Positions 42,450-51,490 of a DNA stretch of 64,000 nt are shown one piece after another. This DNA comes from JBFKAV01 sp041621405. GTDB lineage: Bacteria; Pseudomonadota; Alphaproteobacteria; Rhodobacterales; Rhodobacteraceae. The notes under the pieces are model-generated. The model was not told the DNA's origin. It did no database searches and saw only the letters and a list, made by a program, of their open reading frames with translations. The stretch lies in assembly GCA_041621405.1 (NCBI GenBank), contig JBFKAV010000002.1:1-64000 (forward strand), read 5' to 3'. Both the position numbers and the translations under genes were made by a program. How positions within the stretch are numbered: position 1 is the first letter of the stretch; each line of letters opens with the position of its first letter.

Positions 42450-43745
42450 ATGAACGCACCGCACCGCGACAGCGGCTTCTTCACCGAGAGCCTGAAGACG
42501 CGCGACGCCGAGATCTTCGGAGCGATGCAGAAGGAGCTCGGCCGCCAGCGCCACGAGATCGAGCTGATCGCCAGCGAGAACATCGTCAGCCGCGCCGTGA
42601 TGGAGGCGCAGGGCTCGGTGATGACCAACAAGTATGCCGAAGGCTACCCGGGCAAGCGCTACTACGGCGGCTGCCAGTATGTCGACGTCGCCGAGACGCT
42701 GGCGATCGAGCGCGCCTGCAAGCTCTTCGACTGCGCCTTCGCCAACGTGCAGGCGCATTCGGGCTCCCAGGCCAACCAGGGCGTCTACAACGCGCTGCTG
42801 CAGCCCGGCGACACCGTGCTCGGGATGAGCCTCGAAGCCGGCGGCCACCTCACCCACGGCGCCCGGCCGAACCAGTCGGGCAAGTGGTTCACCGCCGTCC
42901 AGTACGGCGTGCGCCAGCAGGACATGCAGATCGACTACGACCAGATGGCTGCGCTGACCACGCAGCACAAGCCGCGCATCATCATCGCCGGCGGCTCGGC
43001 GATCCCGCGGGTGATCGACTTCGCCCGCATGCGCGAGATCGCCGATTCGGTTGGCGCCTACCTGATGGCCGACATCGCCCACATCGCCGGGCTGGTCGCC
43101 TCCGGTGAGTACCCCACGCCCTTCCCGCACGCCCATGTCGCCACCACGACGACCCACAAGACGCTGCGCGGCCCGCGCGGCGGCATGATCCTGACCAACG
43201 ACGAGGAGATCGCCAAGAAGGTGAACTCGGCGATCTTCCCCGGTATCCAGGGCGGGCCCCTGATGCACGTGATCGCCGCCAAGGCGGTGGCATTCGGCGA
43301 GGCGCTGCGACCCGAGTTCAAGGCCTACCAGCAGCAGGTCGTGAAGAACGCGCAGGCGCTGGCCGACGAGCTGATGAAGGGCGGGCTCGACATCGTCACG
43401 GGAGGCACCGACACCCACCTGATGCTCGTCGACCTGCGCCCCAAGGGGGTGAAGGGCAACGCCACGGAGAGGGCGCTGGGCCGGGCCCACATCACCTGCA
43501 ACAAGAACGGGATTCCGTTCGACACCGAGAAGCCGACGGTCACCTCCGGCATCCGCCTCGGCTCGCCGGCCGGCACCACCCGCGGCTTCGGCGAGGCCGA
43601 GTTCCGCCAGATCGGCCGCTGGATCGTCGCGGTGGTCGACGGCCTTGCCGCCAATGGCGAGGACGACAACGGCGAGGTCGAGGCCAGAGTGCAGGCCGAG
43701 GTCGAGGAACTCTGCGCCCGCTTCCCGATCTATCCGGGGCTCTGA
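42450..43745 (+). CDS. glyA: Serine hydroxymethyltransferase
   Basis: 431 residues. The PLP Lys lies in TTTTHKTLRGPRGG; IELIASENIVS, YAEGYPGKRYYGGC and MADIAHIAGLVASG are hallmark segments. It interconverts serine and glycine while charging tetrahydrofolate. ATG 42450 is preceded by GAGGAGGG. Upstream, TTGCGC (42390) and TAGACA (42412) spaced 16 bases could be its promoter. No glycine riboswitch is seen. Confidence 0.96.
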   Translation: MNAPHRDSGFFTESLKTRDAEIFGAMQKELGRQRHEIELIASENIVSRAVMEAQGSVMTNKYAEGYPGKRYYGGCQYVDVAETLAIERACKLFDCAFANVQAHSGSQANQGVYNALLQPGDTVLGMSLEAGGHLTHGARPNQSGKWFTAVQYGVRQQDMQIDYDQMAALTTQHKPRIIIAGGSAIPRVIDFARMREIADSVGAYLMADIAHIAGLVASGEYPTPFPHAHVATTTTHKTLRGPRGGMILTNDEEIAKKVNSAIFPGIQGGPLMHVIAAKAVAFGEALRPEFKAYQQQVVKNAQALADELMKGGLDIVTGGTDTHLMLVDLRPKGVKGNATERALGRAHITCNKNGIPFDTEKPTVTSGIRLGSPAGTTRGFGEAEFRQIGRWIVAVVDGLAANGEDDNGEVEARVQAEVEELCARFPIYPGL

Positions 43746-43756
43746 GGCCCGGGCAC

Positions 43757-43784
43757 GGCCGGGATCCCCTGCGGGGTCCTGGCC
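43757..43784 (+). terminator. Strong hairpin after glyA
   Basis: GGCCGGGATCCCC pairs with GGGGTCCTGGCC: 12 pairs including one G.U, one bulged T and a 3-base loop, starting 12 bases after the glyA stop. No T-run follows, as is common for high-GC terminators or 3'-protecting stems. Confidence 0.5.
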
Positions 43785-43874
43785 CGAGGCTCTACTCAAG
43801 CCGCGGCTACCTTCGCGTCGCGTGGCGACGGGCGGCGCCTGCAGGGCCGGAAGGTCGCGACCCTCCGCCGGGCC

Positions 43875-44246
43875 TTACAGATGCCCCTGCCAGACCAGGT
43901 AGCTCACCAGGGCCGCGAAGACCACGAGCAGGCTGATCGCGACCGAGCCGAGCATGCCGAGCACCGCGCCCCAGCGGCGGTCGGCCACGTCGATCCTGTT
44001 GAGGTGCGCCTCAACTTCGTCGAAGGCCTGGGCCAGCGCCGCCGGGTCGGTCATCCGCGCCAGCTTCGGATTGCCCTCGCGCTTCTCGGCCTCGGCGATC
44101 TCGGCCACACGGCGGCGGATGCGGCGAGGCAGACGGCGCCCGGCGCGGGCGAGCTTGGCCTCAAGCCCGGCGCCTCTCACCCCCAGCTTCTGCTGCAGCA
44201 TGAGCGAAACCGCTTCCGCCAGGTCCGCCGTCGTTCTCTCGCGCAT
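43875..44246 (-). CDS. Small protein with a C-terminal membrane anchor
   Basis: 123 residues, family not recognised. A basic helical N-terminus (KLARAGRRLPRRIRRRVAEIAEAEKR), a central helix and one C-terminal membrane segment (VAISLLVVFAALVSYLVW). ATG 44246 follows GAGGGTCGG. It probably sits in the inner membrane with its N-terminus in the cytoplasm. Divergent from the esterase gene 88 bases away; no function is suggested by context. Confidence 0.6.
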   Translation of the reverse strand: MRERTTADLAEAVSLMLQQKLGVRGAGLEAKLARAGRRLPRRIRRRVAEIAEAEKREGNPKLARMTDPAALAQAFDEVEAHLNRIDVADRRWGAVLGMLGSVAISLLVVFAALVSYLVWQGHL

Positions 44247-44334
44247 CCGACCCTCGCCCTGTCCGCTTGGCGCGAGCCTAGTTCAGGCGGCGATCGGCGC
44301 GCAACCGCTCTGGCCCCGGCGCTCGGGCTGCGCT

Positions 44335-45108
44335 ATGGCCGGGCCCATGCTGAACGTCATCGTCACCGGCGAAGCCACGGCGCTGCCGCCGCTCCTGATC
44401 GCGCACGGGCTCTTCGGCTCGGCCCGGAACTGGGGCGTGATCGCCCGGCGGCTTTCCGAGCGCCGCCCGGTGCTGACGGTCGACATGCGCAATCACGGCG
44501 AAAGCTTCTGGAGCGCCTCCCACGGCTACGGTGATCTCGCCGCCGACCTCGCCGCGGTGATTGCCGAACATGGCGGGCGGGCCGACGTTCTGGGCCACTC
44601 GATGGGCGGCAAGGCGGCGATGCGTCTGGCGCTTGAGCATCCCGCGGCGGTGAACCGGCTTGTCGTGGCCGATATCGCGCCGGCCGCCTACGGCCACAGC
44701 CAGGCGCAGCTCGTCCACGCGATGCGCGGGCTTGACCTCGACGGCGTCGCCTCGCGCGGCGAGGCGGACCGCCGGCTCGCGGACGCCGTGCCCGACCCGG
44801 GCACGCGCGCCTTCCTGCTGCAGTCGCTCGACCTCAAGGCCGAGCCGCCGCGCTGGCGACTCAACCTCGACGCGCTCGAGGCCGAGATGTCGCGGATCGT
44901 CGGCTGGGAGCCGGTCGAAGGCAGCTTCGAGGGCCCGGTGCTGTTCCTCTCCGGCGCCGCCTCCGACTACGTACGTCCCGAGCACCGCGAGGCGGCGCGT
45001 ACGCTCTTTCCGAAGGCCCGCTTCGCCAAGATCCCCGGCGCCGGCCACTGGCTCCACGCCGAGAAGCCGCGCGAGTTCGAAGCCGCCGTGGCGGCGTTCC
45101 TGGGCTGA
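44335..45108 (+). CDS. Alpha/beta hydrolase, YbfF-like esterase
   Basis: 257 residues. Oxyanion motif IAHGLFGSARNWGVIARRL, DMRNHGES, nucleophile elbow LGHSMGGKAAMRLAL and catalytic His in IPGAGHWLHAEKP, all typical of YbfF-type acyl-CoA/ester hydrolases. Ribosome sites are weak for both ATG 44335 and ATG 44347. Cytosolic; substrate unknown. Confidence 0.82.
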   Translation: MAGPMLNVIVTGEATALPPLLIAHGLFGSARNWGVIARRLSERRPVLTVDMRNHGESFWSASHGYGDLAADLAAVIAEHGGRADVLGHSMGGKAAMRLALEHPAAVNRLVVADIAPAAYGHSQAQLVHAMRGLDLDGVASRGEADRRLADAVPDPGTRAFLLQSLDLKAEPPRWRLNLDALEAEMSRIVGWEPVEGSFEGPVLFLSGAASDYVRPEHREAARTLFPKARFAKIPGAGHWLHAEKPREFEAAVAAFLG

Positions 45109-45158
45109 GCGGCCCTGCGTGCGCCGGTCGCGCCATTCGGGCGTGATATCAGGTTGAT

Positions 45159-45173
45159 TTTCGGTAAACGAAA
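45159..45173. promoter_or_regulatory. Dyad upstream of the metal ATPase operon, site 1
   Basis: TTTCG-GTAAA-CGAAA, in an AT-richer island about 200 bases before the 91-aa gene. Followed by the small palindrome GAAATTTC. Candidate operator. Confidence 0.35.
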
Positions 45174-45209
45174 TTTCAGAAATCGTTTTGGAGCAAGCAC
45201 TTGGCCTGA

Positions 45210-45226
45210 GCTTTCACTGTGAAAGC
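45210..45226. promoter_or_regulatory. Dyad upstream of the metal ATPase operon, site 2
   Basis: GCTTTCAC-T-GTGAAAGC, a perfect 17-base palindrome with an odd centre, 144 bases before the ATG at 45370. Candidate binding site for a dimeric regulator, or a short RNA stem. Confidence 0.4.
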
Positions 45227-45369
45227 GGGGCGGCCTATCACGCGCTTCCGCCTGCATTCCCGGCCGCCCCTTGCGCCCGAACAGCGTCCGCTTCCCTTGT
45301 TCTGGGTCAACTCCTGGCCCTCGCTCCCATGCTAGTTTTCCCCGGAACGGAAGCACAGGAGACCCGCGC

Positions 45370-45645
45370 ATGATCAGCCTCGAAGACATCCTCGACATGT
45401 GCCCGCTCAGCCGCGAGGAGATCGCCGCGATCGGCGAGCACGAACACGTGGAGGGCATCGCCGCCGCGACGCTGGCCGACTACCTCATGCACCTGCCCAA
45501 GGGCCCGCAGGAGGTGAACCGGATGATCTGCGACGACATCCGCGAGGCGCTGCACCGCGACGACGTCGCCCACGCCAAGGAGCTCTTCGCCGCGCTGAAG
45601 CACTTCATCGCGACCCACCCCGAGGCCGCCCGCGGCACCGGGTGA
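45370..45645 (+). CDS. Small conserved protein upstream of metal ATPase
   Basis: 91 residues, function unknown. ATG 45370 has CAGGAGA upstream. Mostly helical: LEDILDMCPLSREEIAAIGEHEHV with a Cys and His pair, and later LMHLPKGPQEVN and AKELFAALKHFIATHP. It ends 27 bases before the P-type ATPase and is likely co-transcribed, so a metal-handling or regulatory role is possible. No known domain is recognised. Confidence 0.7.
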   Translation: MISLEDILDMCPLSREEIAAIGEHEHVEGIAAATLADYLMHLPKGPQEVNRMICDDIREALHRDDVAHAKELFAALKHFIATHPEAARGTG

Positions 45646-45672
45646 GGCGGCGCCCGGCCTGACCCGACACCG

Positions 45673-47553
45673 ATGGCGCTCCGCAAGACCGGCACGGCCC
45701 TTCTGGTGCTCGCGCTCATCGGCCTGGCCGGGGGCGGGGCCGCGTGGATCTCCGGACGGGAGGCGCTGGCCGAGCTGTTCTGGGCGGCAGGCACGCTGCC
45801 GATCCTCGCCGCGCTGTTCTTCGAGATCGTCGTCAGCCTGAAGGATGGCGAGTACGGCCTCGACCACGTCGCCGCGCTGTCGATGACCGCGGCGCTCGTC
45901 TTCGGCGAGACCCTGGCGGCGGCCGTGGTGGCGCTGATGTATGCCGGCGGCAGCTTCCTCGAAAGCTTCGCCGAGGGCCGCGCCCGGCGCGAGATGCAGA
46001 GCCTGCTCGAGCGGGTGCCGCGCTCGGCCGTTCGGCACCGCGACGGCGGTCTCGAGGAGGTGCCGCTCGACGCCATCGAGCCGGGCGACCGACTCATGAT
46101 CCGCCAGGGCGACGTGGCGCCGGTGGACGGAACGGTCGCCAATGGCGGGGCACTCCTCGACCAGTCGGCGCTGACCGGCGAGGCGATGCCGGTCCGGCTC
46201 GGCCACGGCGATGCGGTGATGAGCGGCGCCACCAACGCCGGCCCCGCTTTCGACATGCTGGCCACCCGCCGCGCCGAGGAAAGCACCTATGCCGGCATCG
46301 TCCGCCTGGTCGAGGCGGCGCAGCGCTCGAAGGCGCCGATGTCGCGGCTGGCCGACCAGTACGCGCTGGGCTTCCTGGCCGTCACCCTGGTCCTCGCCGG
46401 CGCCGCCTGGACCGCCACCGCCGACCCGATCCGCGCGGTGGCGGTGCTGGTCGTGGCCACGCCCTGCCCGCTGATCCTGGCGGTCCCCGTCGCGCTTGTG
46501 GCGGGCCTTTCCCGCGGCGCCCGCTACGGCGTTCTGTTCAAGGGCGCCAAGTCGCTGGAGACTCTGGCGCGAATCCGAACGCTCATTCTCGACAAGACCG
46601 GCACGCTCACCGAAGGCCGGCCGAAGATCGTCTCGATCGACCCCGCCCCCGGCTTTACGCCCGAGGAGGTGCTTCGGCTCGCCGCCTCGCTCGACCAGGT
46701 CTCCAAGCACCCGATCGCCCGTGCGATCGTCGCCGAGGCCCGCGAGCGGGGAATGCGCCTCGCGCTGCCTGAGGCAGCGGAGGAGAGCCCGGGAGAGGGC
46801 GTCGCAGGCCGGGTCGAGGACCGCGCGGTGGTGGTCGGCGGCGCCGATTTCGTGGCCCTGCGAGTTGCCGAGACCGATGGCGCGGAGGCGGCGCGCGCCG
46901 CCGGATCGGTGCTCGTCGCGGTCGGGGTCAGCGGCCAGCTCGCCGGACGGCTGGTGCTGGCCGACCTCTTGCGGGAGGGCGCCGCCGAGCTTCTGGACGC
47001 GCTCAGGCGGGCCGGAATCGAGCGGATCGTCCTCGCCACCGGCGACCGACCGGCGGTGGCCCACGCAGTGGCCGACGGGCTCGGGCTCGAGGCGGTGAGA
47101 GCCGGGCTCACACCCGACGAGAAGGTGCTTTTGGCGCTGACCGAGGGCAAGGACGGGCCGGCGATGATGATGGGCGACGGGATCAACGACGCGCCGGCGC
47201 TGGCCGCGGCCGATCTCGGCGTGGCGATGGGCGCGCGCGGCGCGGCGGCCTCTGCCGAGGCTGCCGATGTGGTGATCCTGGTCGACAGGCTCGACCCGAT
47301 CCTGCCGGGCCTGATCATCGCAAAGGGCGCACGGTCGATCGCGCTGCAGAGCGTGGTCGCGGGGCTCGGGCTTTCCATCGCCGGCATGATCGCTGCCGCC
47401 TTCGGGCTGATCTCGCCGGTCGAGGGGGCGATCCTGCAGGAGGCGATAGACGTGACGGTGATCCTGAACGCGCTGCGCGTGCTCCGGATCGTGCCCGAGG
47501 GCGTGCCCTCCCCGCCGCGGGGAGCGACGGCAGAAGCGACGGGAGCAGCGTAG
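45673..47553 (+). CDS. Heavy-metal P-type ATPase, P1B-5-like
   Basis: 626 residues. The ion-pathway motif is TPCP (263-266), not CPC or SPC; DKTGT (307-311), SKHPIARA (HP motif, H346) and GDGINDAPAL are the P-type catalytic motifs, with TGE at 168-170 in the actuator domain. The last helix carries QEAIDVTVILNALR (589-602), fitting the QExxDxxxxxNxxR pattern I recall for P1B-5 pumps such as S. meliloti Nia (nickel/iron export). There is no N-terminal metal-binding domain and no C-terminal hemerythrin. Inner-membrane exporter; the metal is inferred, not shown. Confidence 0.85.
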   Translation: MALRKTGTALLVLALIGLAGGGAAWISGREALAELFWAAGTLPILAALFFEIVVSLKDGEYGLDHVAALSMTAALVFGETLAAAVVALMYAGGSFLESFAEGRARREMQSLLERVPRSAVRHRDGGLEEVPLDAIEPGDRLMIRQGDVAPVDGTVANGGALLDQSALTGEAMPVRLGHGDAVMSGATNAGPAFDMLATRRAEESTYAGIVRLVEAAQRSKAPMSRLADQYALGFLAVTLVLAGAAWTATADPIRAVAVLVVATPCPLILAVPVALVAGLSRGARYGVLFKGAKSLETLARIRTLILDKTGTLTEGRPKIVSIDPAPGFTPEEVLRLAASLDQVSKHPIARAIVAEARERGMRLALPEAAEESPGEGVAGRVEDRAVVVGGADFVALRVAETDGAEAARAAGSVLVAVGVSGQLAGRLVLADLLREGAAELLDALRRAGIERIVLATGDRPAVAHAVADGLGLEAVRAGLTPDEKVLLALTEGKDGPAMMMGDGINDAPALAAADLGVAMGARGAAASAEAADVVILVDRLDPILPGLIIAKGARSIALQSVVAGLGLSIAGMIAAAFGLISPVEGAILQEAIDVTVILNALRVLRIVPEGVPSPPRGATAEATGAA

Positions 47554-47580
47554 CCCCATCGCCAGCCTCTTGCGCGCTGA

Positions 47581-47611
47581 GGGAGCGCGCGTGGCCAGGC
47601 GCGCGCTTCCC
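47581..47611 (+). terminator. GC-rich hairpin after metal ATPase
   Basis: GGGAGCGCGCG (47581-47591) pairs with CGCGCGCTTCCC (47600-47611) around an 8-base loop, with one bulged T. It lies 28 bases after the stop codon and before the next gene. No T-run, so termination is plausible only. Confidence 0.45.
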
Positions 47612-47732
47612 GAAATCGTGGCCGTGCATGTCCGAAAACGCCCGGGGCCGCCGGCGGGCCGCATTTTCCGGTGAGTTGCCGCCGGCTTTGTGGAAGGTTG
47701 GCCAAAGACCGATCACTCGAGGGGCGCAGTCG

Positions 47733-48842
47733 ATGGCACGTATCACTCTCGTCGAAATCCTCATGGTGGACCTTGCTCCGAAGGTCCAGCGGACCGACGC
47801 GATCCAGGCCTTCACGAGCCAGCAGACCCCGATCGTCCGCATCACGGACGAGGAGGGCGAGGCCGGCACCGGCTACTGCTACACGATCGGCACCGGAGGG
47901 CTGGCGGTGATTAGCCTCCTGAAGGAGACCCTGGCGCCGCGCCTCATCGGTCGCGAGGCCGAGGAGATCGGCGGCATCTGGCGGGATCTCCTGTTTTCCA
48001 CGCACGCAACCGCCGTGGGGGCGATCACCTCGCTTGCGCTCGCCGCGATCGACACCGCGCTCTGGGACTTGCGCTGCCGCCGGGCCGGGCTGCCGCTCTG
48101 GCGGCTCGCAGGAGGCGCGCAGACGCGCGTGCCGCTTTACACGACCGAGGGCGGATGGCTGCACCTGCCCGCCGAGGCGCTGGTCGAGGACGCGCTGGCG
48201 ATGCAGGCGGCGGGCTTCGCCGGGGCGAAGCTCAAGATCGGCAAGCCCACCCTCGCCGAGGACCGATCGCGCCTGGCGGCGGTCCGCGAGGCCGTCGGCG
48301 ACGCGTTCCGCCTCATGGTCGACGCGAACCAGGCCTTCACCCTGGCCGAGGCGCTGCGCCGCGCCGACATGCTCGCCGAGCTCGGGATCGACTGGTTCGA
48401 GGAGCCGATGCCCGCCGACGATGTTGGAGCGCACCGCGAGCTCGCCCGGCATTCGCGCGTTCCCATCGCCGTGGGCGAGAGCCTCTACAGCCTGAGCCAG
48501 TTCAAGGAATACTTGGAGCAGGGCGCCTGCGCGGTGGTTCAGGCCGACGTGGCGCGGGTCGGCGGCATCACGCCCTGGCTGAAGATCGCCGGCCTGGCCG
48601 AAGCGTTCAATGTGCCGATCTGCCCGCATTTCCTGATGGAGCTGCACGCGAGCCTCGTCTGTGCCGTTCCCAACGCTCCGCTTCTCGAGTACATCCCGCA
48701 GCTTGACGACGTGACGCTGAGCGCGCTCGAGATCCGCGACGGCCATGCGCTGCCGTCCTCCGAGCCCGGCATCGGCATCGACTGGGACTGGGAGGCGATC
48801 GAGGAGCGGGTCGTCGACGGTTCGCGGCACCGGTTCGAGTAG
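47733..48842 (+). CDS. Mandelate racemase/muconate lactonizing enzyme-family protein
   Basis: 369 residues with complete catalytic residues: AKLKIG (K166, K168), VDANQAF (D197), WFEEP (E223/E224), AVGES (E249), QADVARVGG (D272) and CPHF (H299). This KxK plus His-Asp pattern is the mandelate racemase type, acting on sugar acids or cycloisomerising lactones. ATG 47733 is the last start before the capping domain. It is monocistronic. The intact active site contrasts with the atypical family member at 20097-21335. Substrate unknown. Confidence 0.84.
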   Translation: MARITLVEILMVDLAPKVQRTDAIQAFTSQQTPIVRITDEEGEAGTGYCYTIGTGGLAVISLLKETLAPRLIGREAEEIGGIWRDLLFSTHATAVGAITSLALAAIDTALWDLRCRRAGLPLWRLAGGAQTRVPLYTTEGGWLHLPAEALVEDALAMQAAGFAGAKLKIGKPTLAEDRSRLAAVREAVGDAFRLMVDANQAFTLAEALRRADMLAELGIDWFEEPMPADDVGAHRELARHSRVPIAVGESLYSLSQFKEYLEQGACAVVQADVARVGGITPWLKIAGLAEAFNVPICPHFLMELHASLVCAVPNAPLLEYIPQLDDVTLSALEIRDGHALPSSEPGIGIDWDWEAIEERVVDGSRHRFE

Positions 48843-48972
48843 GGGACCCGGCAACGTGCGATGGCCATTCTCGGCGACAAGATTCAGGCCCGCAAGCAAC
48901 CAATCGGATTGCCGCGAGCAAGGGGTCGCCCGGAGATCGGGTCTCTCGAAGACAACGGAACAAGATCTCCCG

Positions 48973-50490
48973 TCACTCCGCAAGCGCCGTGAGCGCCGAT
49001 GCGAGGGTAGTCTCGAGCTGTCCGGCAGCGTTGATCCGCCGCCAGTCAGTTGCGCCGGTCACGACCTGCATCTGCCGCGACACCACCCCGGCGTCGGCAT
49101 CCGATGCATCGCCGCGGCGCCGGGTCACCCGCGCTTTCAGGACCGCCTCCGGCGCTTCCAGCCAGAGGCCGGTGAACGCAGTCCCGGCACGACGGGCCAG
49201 AGCCTCGGAACTGACGCGCCTGTCGGGTGCAAGCCATGTGGCATCCAGCAACACCGTGCGGCCAGCCGCCAGCAAGGTCTCGGCACGGTCCAGCAGCCGG
49301 GCATAGACCGCGTCGTCCGCGGCCTTCCCGTACGCCTCGTCGGGGAGCCGGGCCAGGGCGTCGACCCCGGCAAGGCGCTTGCGCTCGAGATCGCTGCGCA
49401 GATGCACCGCCCCCGGCGCCGCGCCGATCTCCGGGGCGAGTCGGCGGCAGAGCGTCGTCTTGCCGGTGCCCGAGACCCCGCCCACCGCAACGAGCCGCGG
49501 CGGGGCCGGGGAAAGGACGGCCAGCGCCTCGTCGAGATAAGCGCGGGCGTCGTCGCGGGATTGTCCCGGATGACCCGCCGCCCTGTCGGTCTGCACCTCC
49601 ACCATCGCCCGGATCGCCGCCCGCACCGCGAGGAACAAGGGCAGCGCCGCGAGACCCGCGTCCTCCATGCCGTCGCGGGAGAGGAGCCAGGCATTCAGCG
49701 TGAGATTGGCGGCACGCGCGAGGCCGCGATGGCGCAGGTCCATGATCAGGAAGGCCAGATCGTAGAGCACGTCGCAGGTGCCGAGCTCCTCGTCGAATTC
49801 CAGCGCATCGAAGGGAACCGGCCGGCCGTCGATGAGCACGAGGTTGCCGAGGTGCAGGTCGCCGTGGCAGCGGCGCACGTGCCCATGCGCGCCGCGTGCG
49901 CGAAGCAGCGGCGCCACGGCCTCCAGCGCCGCACGCGCGGCGCGCCGGAGCCGGGCCAGCCGCGCCCCGCCGAGGTCCGAGACCATGGTCGCGAAGGCGG
50001 CATCGAGCTCGTCGAGGATCGCGACGATCAACGCGGCACCGTCCGCCATGCGCAGCGGGGCCCTCGCGTGGTAATCGGCCAGCTGGTGGCCGAGCGCCTC
50101 GGCGAGCCTGTCGTCGAGCCCGCCCCGCGCGGCCACCTCGCAAAGCTCGCTCGCCTTCGGAAAGCGCCACATCCGCAGCACCCAGTCCACCGGCTCTCCC
50201 GAGCCGCCCAGCGCTAGCCGGCCGGCCTGCCGCGTCACCGGCAGGACGTCGCGGTAGATCTCCGGCGCCGCCGGGCGATTGAGCTCCAGTTCTCGCCGGA
50301 GCATCCTCTCGCGCAATGCGAGCGTGGAGAAATCCATGTAGTCGTACTTCGCCGCCCGCTTCATCTTCAGCGCCACATCGCCGGCGAGGAAGACGTGGGC
50401 ACCGTGGGTCTCCACATGCTCGGGCTTTGCGCCGCCGTAGGTGGCGGGGTCCATCAGGAAGCGGATCACCTCCGATTGGTCGTCGGCCAT
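48973..50490 (-). CDS. Fusion of APH-like phosphotransferase and P-loop kinase domain
   Basis: 505 residues from ATG 50490, with GGAGG 7 bases upstream. The N-terminal half is an aminoglycoside-phosphotransferase-like fold with the catalytic loop RRCHGDLHLGNLVLID and FDALEFDEELG. The C-terminal half is a P-loop NTPase, GGVSGTGKTTLCRRL, with LLDATW, resembling gluconokinase-like AAA proteins. This two-domain architecture is widespread but its substrate is unknown. It starts 16 bases after the alcohol dehydrogenase gene ends, so both may share the FNR-box promoter. Confidence 0.8.
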   Translation of the reverse strand: MADDQSEVIRFLMDPATYGGAKPEHVETHGAHVFLAGDVALKMKRAAKYDYMDFSTLALRERMLRRELELNRPAAPEIYRDVLPVTRQAGRLALGGSGEPVDWVLRMWRFPKASELCEVAARGGLDDRLAEALGHQLADYHARAPLRMADGAALIVAILDELDAAFATMVSDLGGARLARLRRAARAALEAVAPLLRARGAHGHVRRCHGDLHLGNLVLIDGRPVPFDALEFDEELGTCDVLYDLAFLIMDLRHRGLARAANLTLNAWLLSRDGMEDAGLAALPLFLAVRAAIRAMVEVQTDRAAGHPGQSRDDARAYLDEALAVLSPAPPRLVAVGGVSGTGKTTLCRRLAPEIGAAPGAVHLRSDLERKRLAGVDALARLPDEAYGKAADDAVYARLLDRAETLLAAGRTVLLDATWLAPDRRVSSEALARRAGTAFTGLWLEAPEAVLKARVTRRRGDASDADAGVVSRQMQVVTGATDWRRINAAGQLETTLASALTALAE

Positions 50491-50506
50491 GCCCGGCCCT
50501 CCGGCC

Positions 50507-51490
50507 TCAGGGAACCAGCACCGCCGCACCCTGCAGGCGGCCGGCGCGCAGGTCGTCGAGCGCCTCGTTGGCGCGCTCCAGCGGGTAGCTGGTGGTGTGG
50601 GTTTCGATCCCGGCCTCGATCGCCATGGGCAGGAACTCCTCGCCGTCGGCCCGAGTCAGGTTTGCGACCGACCGGATCACCCGCTCGTGCCAGAGATCGG
50701 CGTAGGGAAAGGACGGGATGTCGCTCATGTGGATGCCCCCCGAGACGACGCTGCCGCCCTTGCGCACCGCCCTCAGCGCCTGCGGGATCAGCGCGCCGAT
50801 TGGCGCGAAGATCAGCGCCGCGTCGAGCGGCTCGGGCGGCAGCTCGTCGGAGGACCCCGCCCAGGCGGCGCCCAGGTCCCGGGCGAAATCCTGCGCGGCG
50901 GTGTCGCCCGCCCGGGTAAAGGCAAAGACTTCGCGCCCCTGCCAGGCGCAGAGCTGGCAGAGGAGATGCGCCGCCGCGCCGAAGCCATAGAGCCCAACGC
51001 GCTGGGCCGGCCCCGCGAGCTTCAGGGTCCGGTAGCCGATCAGCCCGGCACAGAGCAGCGGTGCTAGCGCCACCGGATCGGTCACGCCGGAGAGCAGAAA
51101 GACGTAGGCCGCATCGGCCACGCAGAAATCCGCGTAGCCGCCGTTACGGCTGTAGCCGGTGAACGCGGGTGCGTCGCAGAGGTTCTCGCGCCCGGCCGCG
51201 CAATGCGGGCAGCGGCCGCAGGTCCGCCCTAGCCACGGCACTCCGGCCCGGTCGCCCGGCGACAGCCCGGCCACCCCCGGGCCGATCGCATCGACTCGGC
51301 CGACGATCTCGTGCCCCAAGACCAGCGGCAGCGCCGGATCGGTAAGCTCGCCGTCGCGGATATGCAGGTCGGTGCGGCAGACACCGCAGGCTTCGACCTT
51401 CAGCCGCACCTCACCGGGACCCGGCTCGGGTCGCGCGGTCTCGCGCAGGGCCAGCGGCACGTTCGGCCGCTCAAGGATCATCGCGCGCAT
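50507..51490 (-). CDS. Zinc-dependent alcohol dehydrogenase
   Basis: 327 residues. Catalytic zinc motif ACGVCRTDLH and GHEIVGRV; structural zinc Cys in TCGRCPHCAAGRENLC. The Rossmann region reads VGLYGFGAAAHLLCQL, with a small-residue variant of GxGxxG. It resembles AdhA/AdhP-like medium-chain enzymes often linked to microaerobic metabolism. A perfect FNR-type box lies 63 bases upstream of the start, suggesting induction at low oxygen. Confidence 0.84.
   Translation of the reverse strand: MRAMILERPNVPLALRETARPEPGPGEVRLKVEACGVCRTDLHIRDGELTDPALPLVLGHEIVGRVDAIGPGVAGLSPGDRAGVPWLGRTCGRCPHCAAGRENLCDAPAFTGYSRNGGYADFCVADAAYVFLLSGVTDPVALAPLLCAGLIGYRTLKLAGPAQRVGLYGFGAAAHLLCQLCAWQGREVFAFTRAGDTAAQDFARDLGAAWAGSSDELPPEPLDAALIFAPIGALIPQALRAVRKGGSVVSGGIHMSDIPSFPYADLWHERVIRSVANLTRADGEEFLPMAIEAGIETHTTSYPLERANEALDDLRAGRLQGAAVLVP

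Noticed and set aside
48830..48845. GGTTCGAGT near the end of the enolase-superfamily gene as a tRNA T-loop
   Set aside because: It is inside coding sequence and no acceptor or anticodon stem can be built around it. No tRNA was found in the window.
45307..48983. Two long minus-strand frames opposite the metal ATPase and enolase-superfamily genes
   Set aside because: Low-complexity composition, no recognisable domain, and full overlap with well-supported genes on the other strand.
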